Positions 16,215 through 24,858 are shown, counted from the stretch's first letter. The stretch: 64,000 nucleotides of DNA from Streptomyces leeuwenhoekii (GCF_001013905.1 NZ_LN831790.1:7640001-7704000); one strand, 5' to 3'. The notes: generated by a model not told the origin, from the letters alone. Numbers and translations are program-made.

Positions 16215-16961
16215 CTAGAGCGCGCGTTCGCGGGCGAGCCGGGCGGCCGCCCGCACCGGGCCGCGGTGGGCGGGGCCGTGGCCGGGCAGCAGGAGGTCGC
16301 CGTCGAGCCCGGCGAGGACGTCCAGGGAGTCCACGGCCCGGGCGCGTTCGTGGTCGAACATGACGGGCAGCAGTTGCGGCCCCCGGACCCGCGACGTGGG
16401 GTGGCCGCTCACCAGGGCGTCGCCGGTGATCACCGCACCGGCGTGCGGCAGGTGGTAGGCGCAGTGGCCTCGGGTGTGCCCGGGGGTGTGCACGGGCACG
16501 GGGCGGCCGGGCAGGTCGAGGGCGCCCGCCCGGGGGAACGGCAGCGGGTCGGCCACGGGGTTGCGGACGGTGCCACCGGCCCGTACCACGTGCGCCGCCC
16601 AGGGCAGCACGCCCGGCCGCCAGCCATTGCGCAGCACCCGCCCGACGGACACCTGGTGCAGGAACTCCCGGCGCGCGTGGGGGACTTCGGCCTGGTGGAG
16701 GAAGACGGGCGTGCCGAACTCGGCGCGCAGGTACTCGGCCGAGCCCAGATGGTCGGTGTGGGCATGGGTGATCAGGACGGCGGTCACCGCCTCCGGGGCA
16801 GCGCCGACGGCCGCCAGCGAGTCGAGCAGCCGCCGGCGGTCCGCGGGGTAGCCGGTGTCGATCAGCGTCACCGCGTCCCCCTCCGTGAGGATCACCCAGT
16901 TGGTGTTGCTGCCGCGCACCAGATAGGTGCCGTCGGCGACCTGCCGCACGTCCGCCCGCAT
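16215..16961 (-). CDS. MBL-fold metallo-hydrolase
   Basis: A 248-residue metallo-beta-lactamase-fold hydrolase. The zinc motif LITHAHTDHLGSAE (HxHxDH) is at about residues 64-77, the second His is in VPVHTPGHTRGHCAYHL, the bridging Asp in VITGDALVSG, and the last His in LLPGHGPAHRG. It is probably a thioesterase/glyoxalase II-like or lactonase hydrolase. The ATG at 16961 has GGGAGGGGAAG upstream. It is the first gene of a two-gene operon with the DUF4032 protein, whose function therefore may be linked. Confidence 0.92.
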   Translation of the reverse strand: MRADVRQVADGTYLVRGSNTNWVILTEGDAVTLIDTGYPADRRRLLDSLAAVGAAPEAVTAVLITHAHTDHLGSAEYLRAEFGTPVFLHQAEVPHARREFLHQVSVGRVLRNGWRPGVLPWAAHVVRAGGTVRNPVADPLPFPRAGALDLPGRPVPVHTPGHTRGHCAYHLPHAGAVITGDALVSGHPTSRVRGPQLLPVMFDHERARAVDSLDVLAGLDGDLLLPGHGPAHRGPVRAAARLARERAL

Positions 16962-17053
16962 CGCTCTTCCCCTCCCGGAGACGACTGCCCGACGGGCGAC
17001 AGCCAACCAGTAGCGGCGGGCGGCGAGGAAGCGCCCGGCGGCGGCCGGCCGCC

Positions 17054-17680
17054 TCAGCGCACACCGTGCGGGCGGTACTGGATGCTGATGCGCGGTCCCG
17101 CCGCCCGGGCGGTCTTCGGCACGCAGTGCTCCCAGGTGCGCTGGCAGGAGCCGCCCATCACGATCAGGTCGCCGTGGCCCAGTGGCCGGCGCACCGTCTC
17201 GCCGCCGCCGACCGGGCGCAGCAGCAGATCGCGGGGCGCGCCCACCGACAGGATCGCCACCATGGTGTTCTCGCGGGCGCCCCGGCCGACGCGGTCTCCG
17301 TGCCAGGCGACGCTGTCCCGGCCGTCGCGGTAGTAGCACAGCCCGGCCGTGGTAAACGGCTCGCCCAGTTCGGCGGCGTAGCGGGCGGTGAGCGCCTCGC
17401 GCGCCCGGGCCAGCACCGGGTGCGGCAGGGGATCGTCGGCGCCGTAGAAGGCGAGCAGCCGGGGGACGTCCACGACGTGGTCGTACATCGTGCGTTGCTC
17501 CGCGCGCCAGGGCACCTCGGCGGCCAGGCGCTCGAAGAGCTCGTCCGACCCGCCGAGCCACCCGGGAAGTACGTCGATCCAGGCTCCGGAGCCGAGGTGG
17601 GTGCGGCGCAGCCCGTCGAGGGAGCCGAGCCGGACCTCGTCGGTCTGGTCGAACAGCGAGCCCTGGAGGTGCCTGGTCAT
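17054..17680 (-). CDS. alkB: AlkB-type 2-oxoglutarate/Fe(II) dioxygenase
   Basis: A 208-residue AlkB-family repair dioxygenase that removes alkyl lesions (1-methyladenine, 3-methylcytosine) from DNA or RNA. Iron ligands H127 and D129 (AWHGDRVG) and H185 (WEHCVPK) are present, with the 2-oxoglutarate Arg at 197 (RISIQYRP). Active-site spacing fits the family and length is normal. Start ATG at 17680. A LexA-box-like sequence at 17702-17717 lies 22-37 bp upstream, suggesting SOS-type control. Confidence 0.94.
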   Translation of the reverse strand: MTRHLQGSLFDQTDEVRLGSLDGLRRTHLGSGAWIDVLPGWLGGSDELFERLAAEVPWRAEQRTMYDHVVDVPRLLAFYGADDPLPHPVLARAREALTARYAAELGEPFTTAGLCYYRDGRDSVAWHGDRVGRGARENTMVAILSVGAPRDLLLRPVGGGETVRRPLGHGDLIVMGGSCQRTWEHCVPKTARAAGPRISIQYRPHGVR

Positions 17681-17701
17681 GGGTCCCAGCGTACTCCTTA
17701 T

Positions 17702-17717
17702 TCGAAAACGTGTTCGC
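17702..17717. promoter_or_regulatory. LexA-box-like palindrome upstream of alkB
   Basis: TCGAAA-ACGT-GTTCGC compared with the actinobacterial LexA consensus TCGAAC-N4-GTTCGA: 10 of 12 half-site bases match and the spacer length is right. Position just upstream of the alkB start is suitable for repression. Confidence 0.5.
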
Positions 17718-17762
17718 CGAGAAGGCTGGGTGCGTGTCGCGCCGGACCTTCCGATGCATCGT

Positions 17763-17788
17763 CGTATCGAATACATTCCCGTATCGAA
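17763..17788. repeat. Two direct copies of CGTATCGAA
   Basis: Copies at 17763-17771 and 17780-17788, 17 bp apart, in an AT-richer part of the alkB/flavoprotein intergenic region. The TCGAATA in copy 1 is also complementary to TATTCGA at 17700-17706. Possible operator for the flavoprotein gene. Confidence 0.45.
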
Positions 17789-17961
17789 CGAGGCCGGCCC
17801 ATGGCGGCGGGAAAGCGCGCCGGACGGACCGCCGCGGTCGCCGTCCGGCCGGGTCGAGCGGCCGCTCACCGCAGGCCCCGGCGCGCCGGGGCACGGACAG
17901 GGCCGCCGTCGCACCCGCGGCGGAGGACGCAAGCCAGGGACGAGGAAGAGGGACGGTCGCC

Positions 17962-19635
17962 ATGGATGCCGACGTCATCGTCGTCGGAGCGGGCCTCGCG
18001 GGCCTGGTCGCGGCACACGAACTGACCAGCCGGGGCAGGAAGGTCGCGCTCGTCGACCAGGAGAACGCCGCCAACCTCGGCGGGCAGGCGTTCTGGTCGT
18101 TCGGCGGGCTGTTCCTCGTGGACAGCCCGGAACAGCGGCGCCTGGGCGTCAAGGACTCCTTCGAACTGGCCTGGAACGACTGGCAGGGCAGCGCGGGGTT
18201 CGACCGGCTCGCGGACGAGGACTCCTGGGCGGTGCGCTGGGCGCGGGCCTACGTGGAATTCGCGGCGGGGGAGAAGCGGTCCTGGCTGGACGGGCACGGC
18301 ATCACCTTCCTGCCCACCGTCGGCTGGGCCGAACGCGGCGACCTCACCGCCCACGGGCACGGCAACTCCGTACCCCGCTTCCACATCGCGTGGGGGACCG
18401 GCACCGGGGTCGTCGAGCCGTTCGTTCGCTACGCCCGGCAGGCCGCGCGGGACGGGCTGCTCACCTTCCACCACCGCCACCGGGTCGACGAGCTCGTCGT
18501 CGAGGGCGGCGCGGCGCGGGGCGTGCGCGGCACGGTCCTGGCCGAGGACCCCTCGCCCCGGGGCGTCGCCTCCAACCGCGACCGCGCCGGCGACTTCGAG
18601 CTCACCGCCCAGGCCGTCGTCCTCACCACCGGCGGCATCGGCGCCAACCACGATCTGGTCCGCCGCCACTGGCCCGAACGCCTCGGCACACCCCCGAAGG
18701 AGATGGTCACGGGCGTCCCCGCGTACGTCGACGGGCGGATGCTCGAGATCAGCGCCCGGGCCGGCGTCCGCCTGGTCAACCGCGACCGCATGTGGCACTA
18801 CACCGAGGGCCTGCGGAACTGGGACCCGGTCTGGCCCGGCCACGGCATCCGCATCCTGTCCGGGCCCTCCCCGATGTGGTTCGACGCCCTCGGCCGCCGC
18901 CTGCCCGCACCCTGCCTGCCCGGGTACGACACCCTCAGCACCCTGAGGTACCTGCGCACCACGGAGGACCTCGCCGGGTACGACCACTCCTGGTTCATCC
19001 TCACCCGCAAGACGATCGAGAAGGAGTTCGCCCTGTCGGGCTCCGAGCAGAACCCCGACATCACCGCCAAGGACCGCGGCGCGGTCCTGCGCGAACGTGT
19101 CCTCGGCAAGGGGGCGCCGGGCCCGGTGGCCGCGTTCGTGCGCCACGGCGCGGACTTCGTGACCGCGGCCACGCTCGAGGACCTCGTGGACCGGATGAAC
19201 GGGCTGACCGGCGAGCCGCTCCTGGACGCCGCGGACATCCGCCGCCAGGTCGAGGCCCGCGATCTGCAGATCGACCGTCCCTACGGCAAGGACGCCCAGG
19301 TCCAGGGCATCCGCAACGCCCGCCGCTACATCGGCGACCGCCTCGGCCGGGTCGCCGCGCCGCACCGCCTCCTGGACCCGGCGGCCGGGCCCCTGATCGG
19401 CGTCAAGCTGCACGTCCTCACCCGCAAGACCCTCGGCGGCATCCAGACCGACCTCGACTCCCGCGCCCTCGGCACCGACGGCGAGCCCGTCGACGGGCTC
19501 TACGCGGCCGGTGAGGTCGCCGGCTTCGGCGGTGGCGGCGTGCACGGCTACAACGCCCTGGAGGGGACCTTCCTCGGCGGCTGCCTGTTCTCCGGGCGGG
19601 CGGCGGGGCGGGCCGCGGCGCGGCAGACCGCCTGA
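17962..19635 (+). CDS. FAD-binding dehydrogenase (KstD/fumarate reductase-like)
   Basis: A 557-residue flavoprotein. The N-terminal motif is DVIVVGAGLAGLVAAHELTSRG (residues 3-24) and EN(x)LGGQ follows. The central domain has RWARAYVEFAAGEKRSWLDGHG. The C-terminal FAD contact is GLYAAGEVAGFGGGGVHGYNALEGTFLGG. This is the FAD-binding dehydrogenase family (COG3573-like), related to 3-ketosteroid delta-1-dehydrogenases and fumarate reductases. The actual substrate is unknown and no steroid genes are nearby. The ATG at 17962 was chosen at the Rossmann strand; upstream frame is low-complexity. Confidence 0.9.
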   Translation: MDADVIVVGAGLAGLVAAHELTSRGRKVALVDQENAANLGGQAFWSFGGLFLVDSPEQRRLGVKDSFELAWNDWQGSAGFDRLADEDSWAVRWARAYVEFAAGEKRSWLDGHGITFLPTVGWAERGDLTAHGHGNSVPRFHIAWGTGTGVVEPFVRYARQAARDGLLTFHHRHRVDELVVEGGAARGVRGTVLAEDPSPRGVASNRDRAGDFELTAQAVVLTTGGIGANHDLVRRHWPERLGTPPKEMVTGVPAYVDGRMLEISARAGVRLVNRDRMWHYTEGLRNWDPVWPGHGIRILSGPSPMWFDALGRRLPAPCLPGYDTLSTLRYLRTTEDLAGYDHSWFILTRKTIEKEFALSGSEQNPDITAKDRGAVLRERVLGKGAPGPVAAFVRHGADFVTAATLEDLVDRMNGLTGEPLLDAADIRRQVEARDLQIDRPYGKDAQVQGIRNARRYIGDRLGRVAAPHRLLDPAAGPLIGVKLHVLTRKTLGGIQTDLDSRALGTDGEPVDGLYAAGEVAGFGGGGVHGYNALEGTFLGGCLFSGRAAGRAAARQTA

Positions 19636-19655
19636 GCCCGGCGGACCCCGCCCCC

Positions 19656-20009
19656 TCACGCCCCGTCGAGGAGGCGGGCCAGCACCGCCGCGTGACTGGC
19701 CGCCGTGTCCTTGGACGCGGTCAGCAGCGTCACCGGGCCTTCGCGCAGCAGCTCCCGCACCCGGCCGAGGGCCTCGGCGGCCTCCGGAGCGGCGAGTTCC
19801 GCCGTGTAGCGCTCGCCGAACTCCTCGTACGAACCCTCGCCCGCGTGGTACCAGCGGCGCAGTTCCGTCGACGGCGTCAGCGCCTTGGGCCACTCGTCCA
19901 CCCGTGCCGCGTCCTTCGCCAGACCGCGCGGCCACAGCCGGTCCACCAGGACCCGCGTGCCGTCCTCCGGCTCGGGCGGGTCGCAGACACGCCGTACGCG
20001 AACGCTCAC
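19656..20009 (-). CDS. DUF488 family protein
   Basis: A 117-residue DUF488 protein with the typical core RVLVDRLWPRGLAKDAARVDEW, LRRWYHAGEGSYEEFGERY and the C-terminal VTLLTASKDTAASHAAVLARLL. The family is small, cytosolic and has a conserved Arg-Trp-Pro-Arg-Gly motif; its function is unknown. Start is a GTG at 20009. It converges on the flavoprotein gene with a 20 bp gap. Confidence 0.9.
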   Translation of the reverse strand: MSVRVRRVCDPPEPEDGTRVLVDRLWPRGLAKDAARVDEWPKALTPSTELRRWYHAGEGSYEEFGERYTAELAAPEAAEALGRVRELLREGPVTLLTASKDTAASHAAVLARLLDGA

Positions 20010-20108
20010 AGCCGGGCCCCTTCCGCGCTGGACGGCTCAGCCGCGAGCCTACGCCGGGCCGCACGCGGGCGCGCGGCGCGCGGCCGGATGAGCGGACGGC
20101 GGTCGTCC

Positions 20109-20133
20109 GATTTTCTCCCGGCGGTGCGGGTAC
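20109..20133 (+). promoter_or_regulatory. Sigma-B-type promoter for the DUF6098 gene
   Basis: GATT (20109-20112), 15 bp spacer, GGGTAC (20128-20133), 43 bp before the start codon at 20176. It fits GNNT-N14-16-GGGTAC. Confidence 0.65.
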
Positions 20134-20175
20134 TCCGTCCGCCTGACGGAGGAGAGTGACGAGGGAGGTCAGGAC

Positions 20176-20625
20176 ATGAGTGCATCGGGCGACCTGCCGG
20201 TCGTGCGCACACTCGCCGAACTCACCGGTCTGGTCGAACGGCGCCGGGGACTGTACGTGCGCTGGTCGCGGGGCCCGGAGACCGACCTCACCGACGTGTC
20301 CAGCAAGGACGAGCTCACCGGCACGCCCATGCCGGGGCTGTCCGCCAACCCGCTCGACGTCGAGGACTGGTGGGAGGGCCGGCCCGTCCGGGTGTGGGTG
20401 GCGCGCCGGCTGCACGACTACGCCCACCTGCCGCACGACAAGGGGCCCGGCGTGCGGGCCTGGGTGCTGACCGGCCGGGAAATCGGCCGCGGACCGGACA
20501 ACGAGCCGCTGGTGACCGACGCCCGCCCGCTGTGCTGGATCGACTCCGGAGTGATCGGCGAGGCCCGCGCCGAGGTGGACCGCCAGGAACGCCCCTGGGG
20601 GCCGCTGCGCCGCACCGGACGCTGA
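20176..20625 (+). CDS. DUF6098 family protein
   Basis: A 149-residue soluble protein with strong features of the actinobacterial DUF6098 family: LYVRWSRGPETDLTDVSSKDELTG, GLSANPLDVEDWW, YAHLPHDKGPGVRAWVLTG. No catalytic motif can be named. ATG at 20176 with GAGGGAGGTC upstream. A sigma-B-type promoter directly precedes it, so stress induction is likely. Monocistronic; a WhiB-like gene converges from the other side. Confidence 0.85.
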   Translation: MSASGDLPVVRTLAELTGLVERRRGLYVRWSRGPETDLTDVSSKDELTGTPMPGLSANPLDVEDWWEGRPVRVWVARRLHDYAHLPHDKGPGVRAWVLTGREIGRGPDNEPLVTDARPLCWIDSGVIGEARAEVDRQERPWGPLRRTGR

Positions 20626-20658
20626 GCGGCCCCCAGGGGGTTGCCGGCCGGTCCCTGT

Positions 20659-20910
20659 TCAGCCCGAGTTCCTGCGCGCCGCGACGCGCCGCTTCAGCGC
20701 ACGTCGTTCGGTCTCGCTCGTCCCGCCCCAGACGCCGATGGACTGCCCGGTCTCCAGCGCCCATTGCAGGCACTGCTCACGGACCGGACAGGTCCGGCAG
20801 ACCGCCTTCGCCTGCTCCGTCTGGAGTGCGGCCGGGCCCGAAGTGCCGACCGGGAAGAAGAGTTCGGGATCCTCGTGGCGGCACGCGGCGTGCTCTCGCC
20901 AGTTGCCCAT
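20659..20910 (-). CDS. WhiB-family Fe-S transcription factor
   Basis: An 83-residue WhiB-like protein. Cysteines occur in AACRHEDPELFF and CRTCPVREQC (CxxCxxxxxC), giving the four [4Fe-4S] ligands. The GVWGG turn and basic tail (RRALKRRVAARRNSG) are the DNA/sigma-binding parts. These proteins act with the housekeeping sigma factor. It resembles the WblE-type short members, though the exact paralogue is uncertain. Start ATG at 20910 preceded by AGGTGA. Confidence 0.94.
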   Translation of the reverse strand: MGNWREHAACRHEDPELFFPVGTSGPAALQTEQAKAVCRTCPVREQCLQWALETGQSIGVWGGTSETERRALKRRVAARRNSG

Positions 20911-21093
20911 CAAAGTCACCTGCGATCGAAGTAGTACATGCCGTCGTACGTGGGTTGCTTGCTTACGGGTCACCTGTTGTCGGGTGGATGAAACTGCCGT
21001 AACGCACGGGAAGTCATGCGAATTCGCCGCAAGCGTGCTCAGGTTGGGAAAACCGGCCGCGACCGGCGCCGGGCACGGCACCGGATCCGGCGG

Positions 21094-22005
21094 CTACTGC
21101 CGCAGCGCCCCGGCCGCGGCCGTCGCCACCGCCTCGGCCACCACCGCCAGCGCCGGCGAATCGAGCTTCCACTGCTGCCAGTACAGGGGGACGTCGACCG
21201 AGCGGCCCGGGGCGAGGGGGACGAGCCGGCCGGCGCGCAGCAGAGGGTCCGCCTGCGCCTCGGGCACCATGCCCCAGCCGAGGCCGGCGGCGACCGCCTC
21301 GACGAACCCCTCCGACGTCGGTACGTAGTGCCGCACCCCGCTCGCGCCGCCCCGCCCCCGCCGCAGCCGGCGGACGAAGCCGTCCTGGAAGTCGTCCCGC
21401 CGGTCGAAGGCCACCACGGGCGCCCGGGTGAGCACCTCCCGCAGCGGGCCGCCCAGATGCCGCGCGGCGAACTCCGGTGCCGCCACGGGCAGATACCGCA
21501 TCCGGCCCAGTGCCCGCACGGAGCAGCCGGGCACGGGATCCGCCGACGAGGTCACCGCGGCCATCACCGCCCCCTCCCGCAGCAGCGCCGCCGTGTGGTC
21601 CTCGTCCTCGCGGCGCAGCTCGAAACAGAGCCCCGGCTCGCGCGGGACGCGGGTCAGCGCTCCGAGGAACCAGGTCGCCAGCGAGTCCGCGTTCACCGCC
21701 ACCGAGACGCGGGTCGCCTCCCCGGCGCCGCTCAGGCCCAGTTCGGCGCGGGCGTCCCGCTCCAGCCGGGCCAACTGGCGGGCCAGCCGCACCAGTACCG
21801 CCCCGGACTCCGTCGGCCGCACCGGCTTGGTGCGCAGCAGCAGCACCCGGCCCGTGCGCTGCTCCAGCGCCTTCACCCGCTGACTGACCGCGGACGGCGT
21901 CACATGCAGCGCCGCGGCTGCCGCGTCGAACGTCCCCTCGTCCACCACCGCCAGCAACGTCCGCACCTGGTCCAGCGGCAGCTCGGCCATCCCCTCCGCA
22001 TTCAT
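21094..22005 (-). CDS. LysR-family regulator, ArgP/LysG type
   Basis: A 303-residue LysR regulator. The winged helix-turn-helix is at about 10-70 (TLLAVVDEGTFDAAAAALHVTPSAVSQRV, then LEQRTGRVLL), followed by a periplasmic-binding-like effector domain. The ArgP/LysG group controls a lysE-type exporter in response to lysine or arginine. The gene is divergent from the exporter at 22082, the classical LysG/LysE arrangement. The start may be M1 (22005) or M6 (MAELPLDQV). Confidence 0.9.
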   Translation of the reverse strand: MNAEGMAELPLDQVRTLLAVVDEGTFDAAAAALHVTPSAVSQRVKALEQRTGRVLLLRTKPVRPTESGAVLVRLARQLARLERDARAELGLSGAGEATRVSVAVNADSLATWFLGALTRVPREPGLCFELRREDEDHTAALLREGAVMAAVTSSADPVPGCSVRALGRMRYLPVAAPEFAARHLGGPLREVLTRAPVVAFDRRDDFQDGFVRRLRRGRGGASGVRHYVPTSEGFVEAVAAGLGWGMVPEAQADPLLRAGRLVPLAPGRSVDVPLYWQQWKLDSPALAVVAEAVATAAAGALRQ

Positions 22006-22081
22006 GCTGCTTAAGCTACGCTAATGAGACGTAAGAATCCTTAGCTGTACCTTCGGTGATCATCCGCCTAGCGTCGACGGC
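22006..22081. promoter_or_regulatory. Shared regulator/exporter promoter region
   Basis: AT-richer 76 bp between the divergent LysG-like and LysE-like genes, with a run CTTAAGCTACGCTAATG near 22013-22029 where a LysR-type box (T-N11-A) can be placed. It probably carries both promoters and the operator. Confidence 0.5.
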
Positions 22082-22693
22082 ATGCACAACACCCTCGCCG
22101 CCGCGGCCGCCGGGTTCGGCACCGGCCTGTCGCTCATCGTCGCCATCGGCGCACAGAACGCCTTCGTCCTGCGACAGGGGATCCGCCGCGAAGCCGTCCT
22201 CGCCGTGGTGGGCATCTGCGCCCTGTCCGACGCGGTGCTCATCGCGCTCGGTGTCGGCGGCGTCGGCGCGGTCGTGGTGGCCTGGCCGGGCGCGCTGACC
22301 GCGGTGGGCTGGATCGGCGGCGCGTTCCTGCTCTGCTATGGCGCCCTGGCCGCCAGGCGGGTGCTGCGGCCCGGCACGCTCACCGCCCAGGGGGAGGCGG
22401 CGGGCTCACGCCGGCGGGCCGTGCTGACCTGTCTGGCGCTGACCTGGCTCAACCCGCACGTCTATCTCGACACCGTCTTCCTGCTCGGTTCCGTCGCCGT
22501 CGACCGGGGCCCGCTGCGCTGGACCTTCGGGCTCGGTGCCGTGTGCGCCAGCCTGTGCTGGTTCGCCGGGCTCGGGTTCGGCGCCCGCTTCCTCGGCCGC
22601 TTCCTGGCACGGCCCGCGGCCTGGCGCGTGCTGGACGCCCTGGTCGCCGCCACCATGATCACCCTGGGCGTGACGCTCATCGCCGGCGCCTGA
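22082..22693 (+). CDS. LysE/ArgO-family amino acid exporter
   Basis: A 203-residue integral membrane protein with six hydrophobic helices. It has the LysE/RhtB signature GFGTGLSLIVAIGAQNAFVLRQG near the N-terminus and CLALTWLNPHVYLDTVFLLGSVA in the middle. It exports basic amino acids (lysine or arginine) by proton or sodium exchange. The gene is divergently paired with the LysR/ArgP regulator, so induction by the exported amino acid is expected. Confidence 0.92.
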   Translation: MHNTLAAAAAGFGTGLSLIVAIGAQNAFVLRQGIRREAVLAVVGICALSDAVLIALGVGGVGAVVVAWPGALTAVGWIGGAFLLCYGALAARRVLRPGTLTAQGEAAGSRRRAVLTCLALTWLNPHVYLDTVFLLGSVAVDRGPLRWTFGLGAVCASLCWFAGLGFGARFLGRFLARPAAWRVLDALVAATMITLGVTLIAGA

Positions 22694-22768
22694 GCCGGGG
22701 CCGGGGCGCCGCGGACGTACTGCGATAGTGAACGCGACAGAAAGATGTAGCGAGCATGTAGGAAGCGC

Positions 22769-24064
22769 GTGGACACGAGCGACAGCACCACCGAACCGGG
22801 GGAGCAGGCCCCCACCGAGGACCCGGCCCGGCGGCGCGGCCGCCGCTGGGCGATGGACACCCGCCCCCTGCGCCGCCCGGCTTACCGCCGGCTGTGGGCC
22901 TCGACCACCGTCACGGCCGTCGGGAGCCAGCTCACCGCCGTCGCCGTGCCCCAGCAGATCTACGACATCACCGGCTCCTCGGCCTGGGTGGGCGCCGCGA
23001 GCCTGGCCGGCCTGGTGCCGCTGGTGGTCTTCGCCCTGTGGGGCGGGGCGGTCGCCGACGCCATGGACCGCCGCAAGCTGCTGCTGATCACCAACACCGG
23101 CATAGCCGTCACCTCGCTGCTGTTCTGGCTGCAGGCGGTCACCGGTCTCGAGTCGGTGGCCGCCCTGATGCTGCTGCTGGCGCTCCAGCAGGCGTTCTGG
23201 GGCCTGAACGCGCCGGCCCGCAGCGCCTCCATCGCCCGCCTGGTGCCGGAGGAGGAACTGCCCGCCGCCAACGCCCTCGGCTCCACCGTCATGCAGACCG
23301 GTCAAGTGGTCGGCCCGCTGCTGGCCGGCGTCCTCATCCCCGTCATCGGCCTGCCGGAGCTGTATCTCGTCGACGCCCTGGCCCTGTGCGTCACGGTGTG
23401 GGCGGTCCACCGGCTGCCGCCGCTGCCGCCCCTGTCCGGCGCGGGGACGCGGCGCGCGGGCCTGCGGGAGGTGGTGGCCGGATTCCGCTACATCGCCGGC
23501 CACACGATTCTGCTGCTGTCCTTCCTCGCCGACATCGTCGCCATGGTGCTCGGCATGCCCCGTGCCCTGTTCCCGGAGCTGGCCGCCCAGACGTACGCCC
23601 CGTACGGGGAGGGACTCGCCCTCGGCCTGCTGTTCGCGGCCATCCCCATCGGCGCGGTGCTGGGCGGGCTGTTCTCCGGCACCTTCTCGCGGGCCCGCAG
23701 GCACGGCTGGATGGTGATCGGCGCGGTCGTGGTCTGGGGCGCGGCCATCGCCGGTGCCGGGCTCAGCGGCAGTCTGTGGCTGGCGGCTGCCTTCCTCGCC
23801 GTCGCCGGGGTCGCGGACATGGTCTCCATGGTCTTCCGCGGCGCGATCCTGCTGTCCGCCGCGACCGACGAGATGCGCGGCCGGATGCAGGGCGTCTTCA
23901 CGGTGGTCGTCGCGGGCGGCCCCCGCCTGGCCGACGTGCTGCACGGCACCGCGGGCTCGGCCTTCGGCCCCCGTGCCGCCGTCGCGGGCGGCGGCCTGCT
24001 CGTCGTCGTCGTGATGCTGGCCCTGGCCTTCGCCGTCCCGGCGTTGCGCCGCTACCGCGTCTGA
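22769..24064 (+). CDS. MFS transporter, EntS-like exporter
   Basis: A 431-residue major facilitator (MFS_3/EntS group) with about 12 TM helices. The N-terminal tail is cytosolic and rich in Glu/Arg. The loop 2-3 motif reads GGAVADAMDRRKLL, and QAFWGLNAPARSASIARLVPEEELPAANALGS is the characteristic segment. These export siderophores, macrolides or other drugs. Start is a GTG at 22769. The gene converges with the cyclic-nucleotide-binding gene, stops only 4 bp apart. Confidence 0.9.
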   Translation: MDTSDSTTEPGEQAPTEDPARRRGRRWAMDTRPLRRPAYRRLWASTTVTAVGSQLTAVAVPQQIYDITGSSAWVGAASLAGLVPLVVFALWGGAVADAMDRRKLLLITNTGIAVTSLLFWLQAVTGLESVAALMLLLALQQAFWGLNAPARSASIARLVPEEELPAANALGSTVMQTGQVVGPLLAGVLIPVIGLPELYLVDALALCVTVWAVHRLPPLPPLSGAGTRRAGLREVVAGFRYIAGHTILLLSFLADIVAMVLGMPRALFPELAAQTYAPYGEGLALGLLFAAIPIGAVLGGLFSGTFSRARRHGWMVIGAVVVWGAAIAGAGLSGSLWLAAAFLAVAGVADMVSMVFRGAILLSAATDEMRGRMQGVFTVVVAGGPRLADVLHGTAGSAFGPRAAVAGGGLLVVVVMLALAFAVPALRRYRV

Positions 24065-24068
24065 CGCC

Positions 24069-24524
24069 TCACAGGGAGCCGCGCCGGTGCAGCGCGTACT
24101 GCTCCATGAGCTGGCCGCGGGTCATCTCCAGCCGGTGCGCGAGGATCTCGGCGACCGAGCGCACCAGCGTCAGTCCGAGCCGCGGATCCTCCTCGCACAG
24201 CGCCAGCACCGCCGCCGCGTCGAACTCGTAGGCCCGTACGGGGCTGAACGCCTCGGCGCCGAAGTCCCACCGGTACGGCGGGAACAGCCAGGACCAGCCG
24301 AGTAGGTCACCGGCGCCCAGGCTCGCCACCGTCATCTGCTGCAGGGACGACACCCGCTGGGTGAGGGAGACCGCGCCGGAGCGGATCACCCAGAAGCGGT
24401 CGGCCGTACCGCCCGGCTCGAAGATGCCGACGTCCTCCGGGAACGAGACCTCCCGGGCGAGTGCCGTCAGGCGCCCGCGCTGTGGCGGCGGAAGCGCGGT
24501 GAGCAGTTTGATCGCTTTGGTCAT
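24069..24524 (-). CDS. Cyclic nucleotide-binding domain protein
   Basis: A 151-residue single cNMP-binding domain: PPPQRGRLTALAREVSFPEDVGIFEPGGTADRF, VIRSGAVSLTQ, VASLGAGDLLGWSWLFPPYRW (in place of a canonical RAAT/S phosphate cassette) and a C-terminal helix. It has no helix-turn-helix, so it is not a Crp-type transcription factor by itself. A sensory or scaffold function is likely; the ligand is unknown. ATG at 24524. Confidence 0.88.
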   Translation of the reverse strand: MTKAIKLLTALPPPQRGRLTALAREVSFPEDVGIFEPGGTADRFWVIRSGAVSLTQRVSSLQQMTVASLGAGDLLGWSWLFPPYRWDFGAEAFSPVRAYEFDAAAVLALCEEDPRLGLTLVRSVAEILAHRLEMTRGQLMEQYALHRRGSL

Positions 24525-24858
24525 GACGCGGGGCTCCTCGCCGGGATCTGCTGTCCGGTGCTTTCCCTACGCCCATTTCAGCGGGTGCGGACGCCTCGGG
24601 CACCTCGGCGGACGGCGATGGCGAAGGATCGCGGGCCGGATCCGGAAACCGGCGGCCCAGGGGCCCCGTCCGGCGCGGTGGTCCGCGGACGTTCGCGCCA
24701 GGACATGAAGAGGCCCTGGCTGGACGGGGGAAACCAGCCAGGGCCGTACGCGGTGACGGCGGAGGACTCGGTGCGGTCGACTCCGTCGCCACGTATGTAT
24801 GAACGCTAAACCATTTTTGGTCACCGCGTGAAATCGGAACCGGGCCGCGTGATCGGTC
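24525..24858. other. Intergenic region with hairpin and AT-rich island
   Basis: 334 bp between two minus-strand genes. It holds the hairpin at 24712-24745 and, 40-90 bp upstream of it on the minus strand, an AT-rich tract around 24795-24832 containing ACCATTTTTGGT. Together these could make a short independent transcript as well as the end of the decarboxylase mRNA. No protein-coding frame with an RBS was found. Confidence 0.5.
24712..24745 (-). terminator. 12 bp perfect hairpin
   Basis: GGCCCTGGCTGG (24712-24723) and CCAGCCAGGGCC (24734-24745) with a 10 base loop, followed on the minus strand by TCTTC. It ends the decarboxylase transcript or a small RNA. Confidence 0.75.

Noticed and set aside
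17866-20436. Very long minus-strand reading frame (over 850 codons)
   Set aside because: It is antisense to the FAD-binding dehydrogenase and DUF6098 genes, lacks an RBS and any recognisable domain; a GC-rich shadow frame.
24700-24850. Assignment of the intergenic hairpin as a 6C-type actinobacterial RNA
   Set aside because: Only one hairpin and only five C in the loop are seen; the two-hairpin, six-C pattern is not met.
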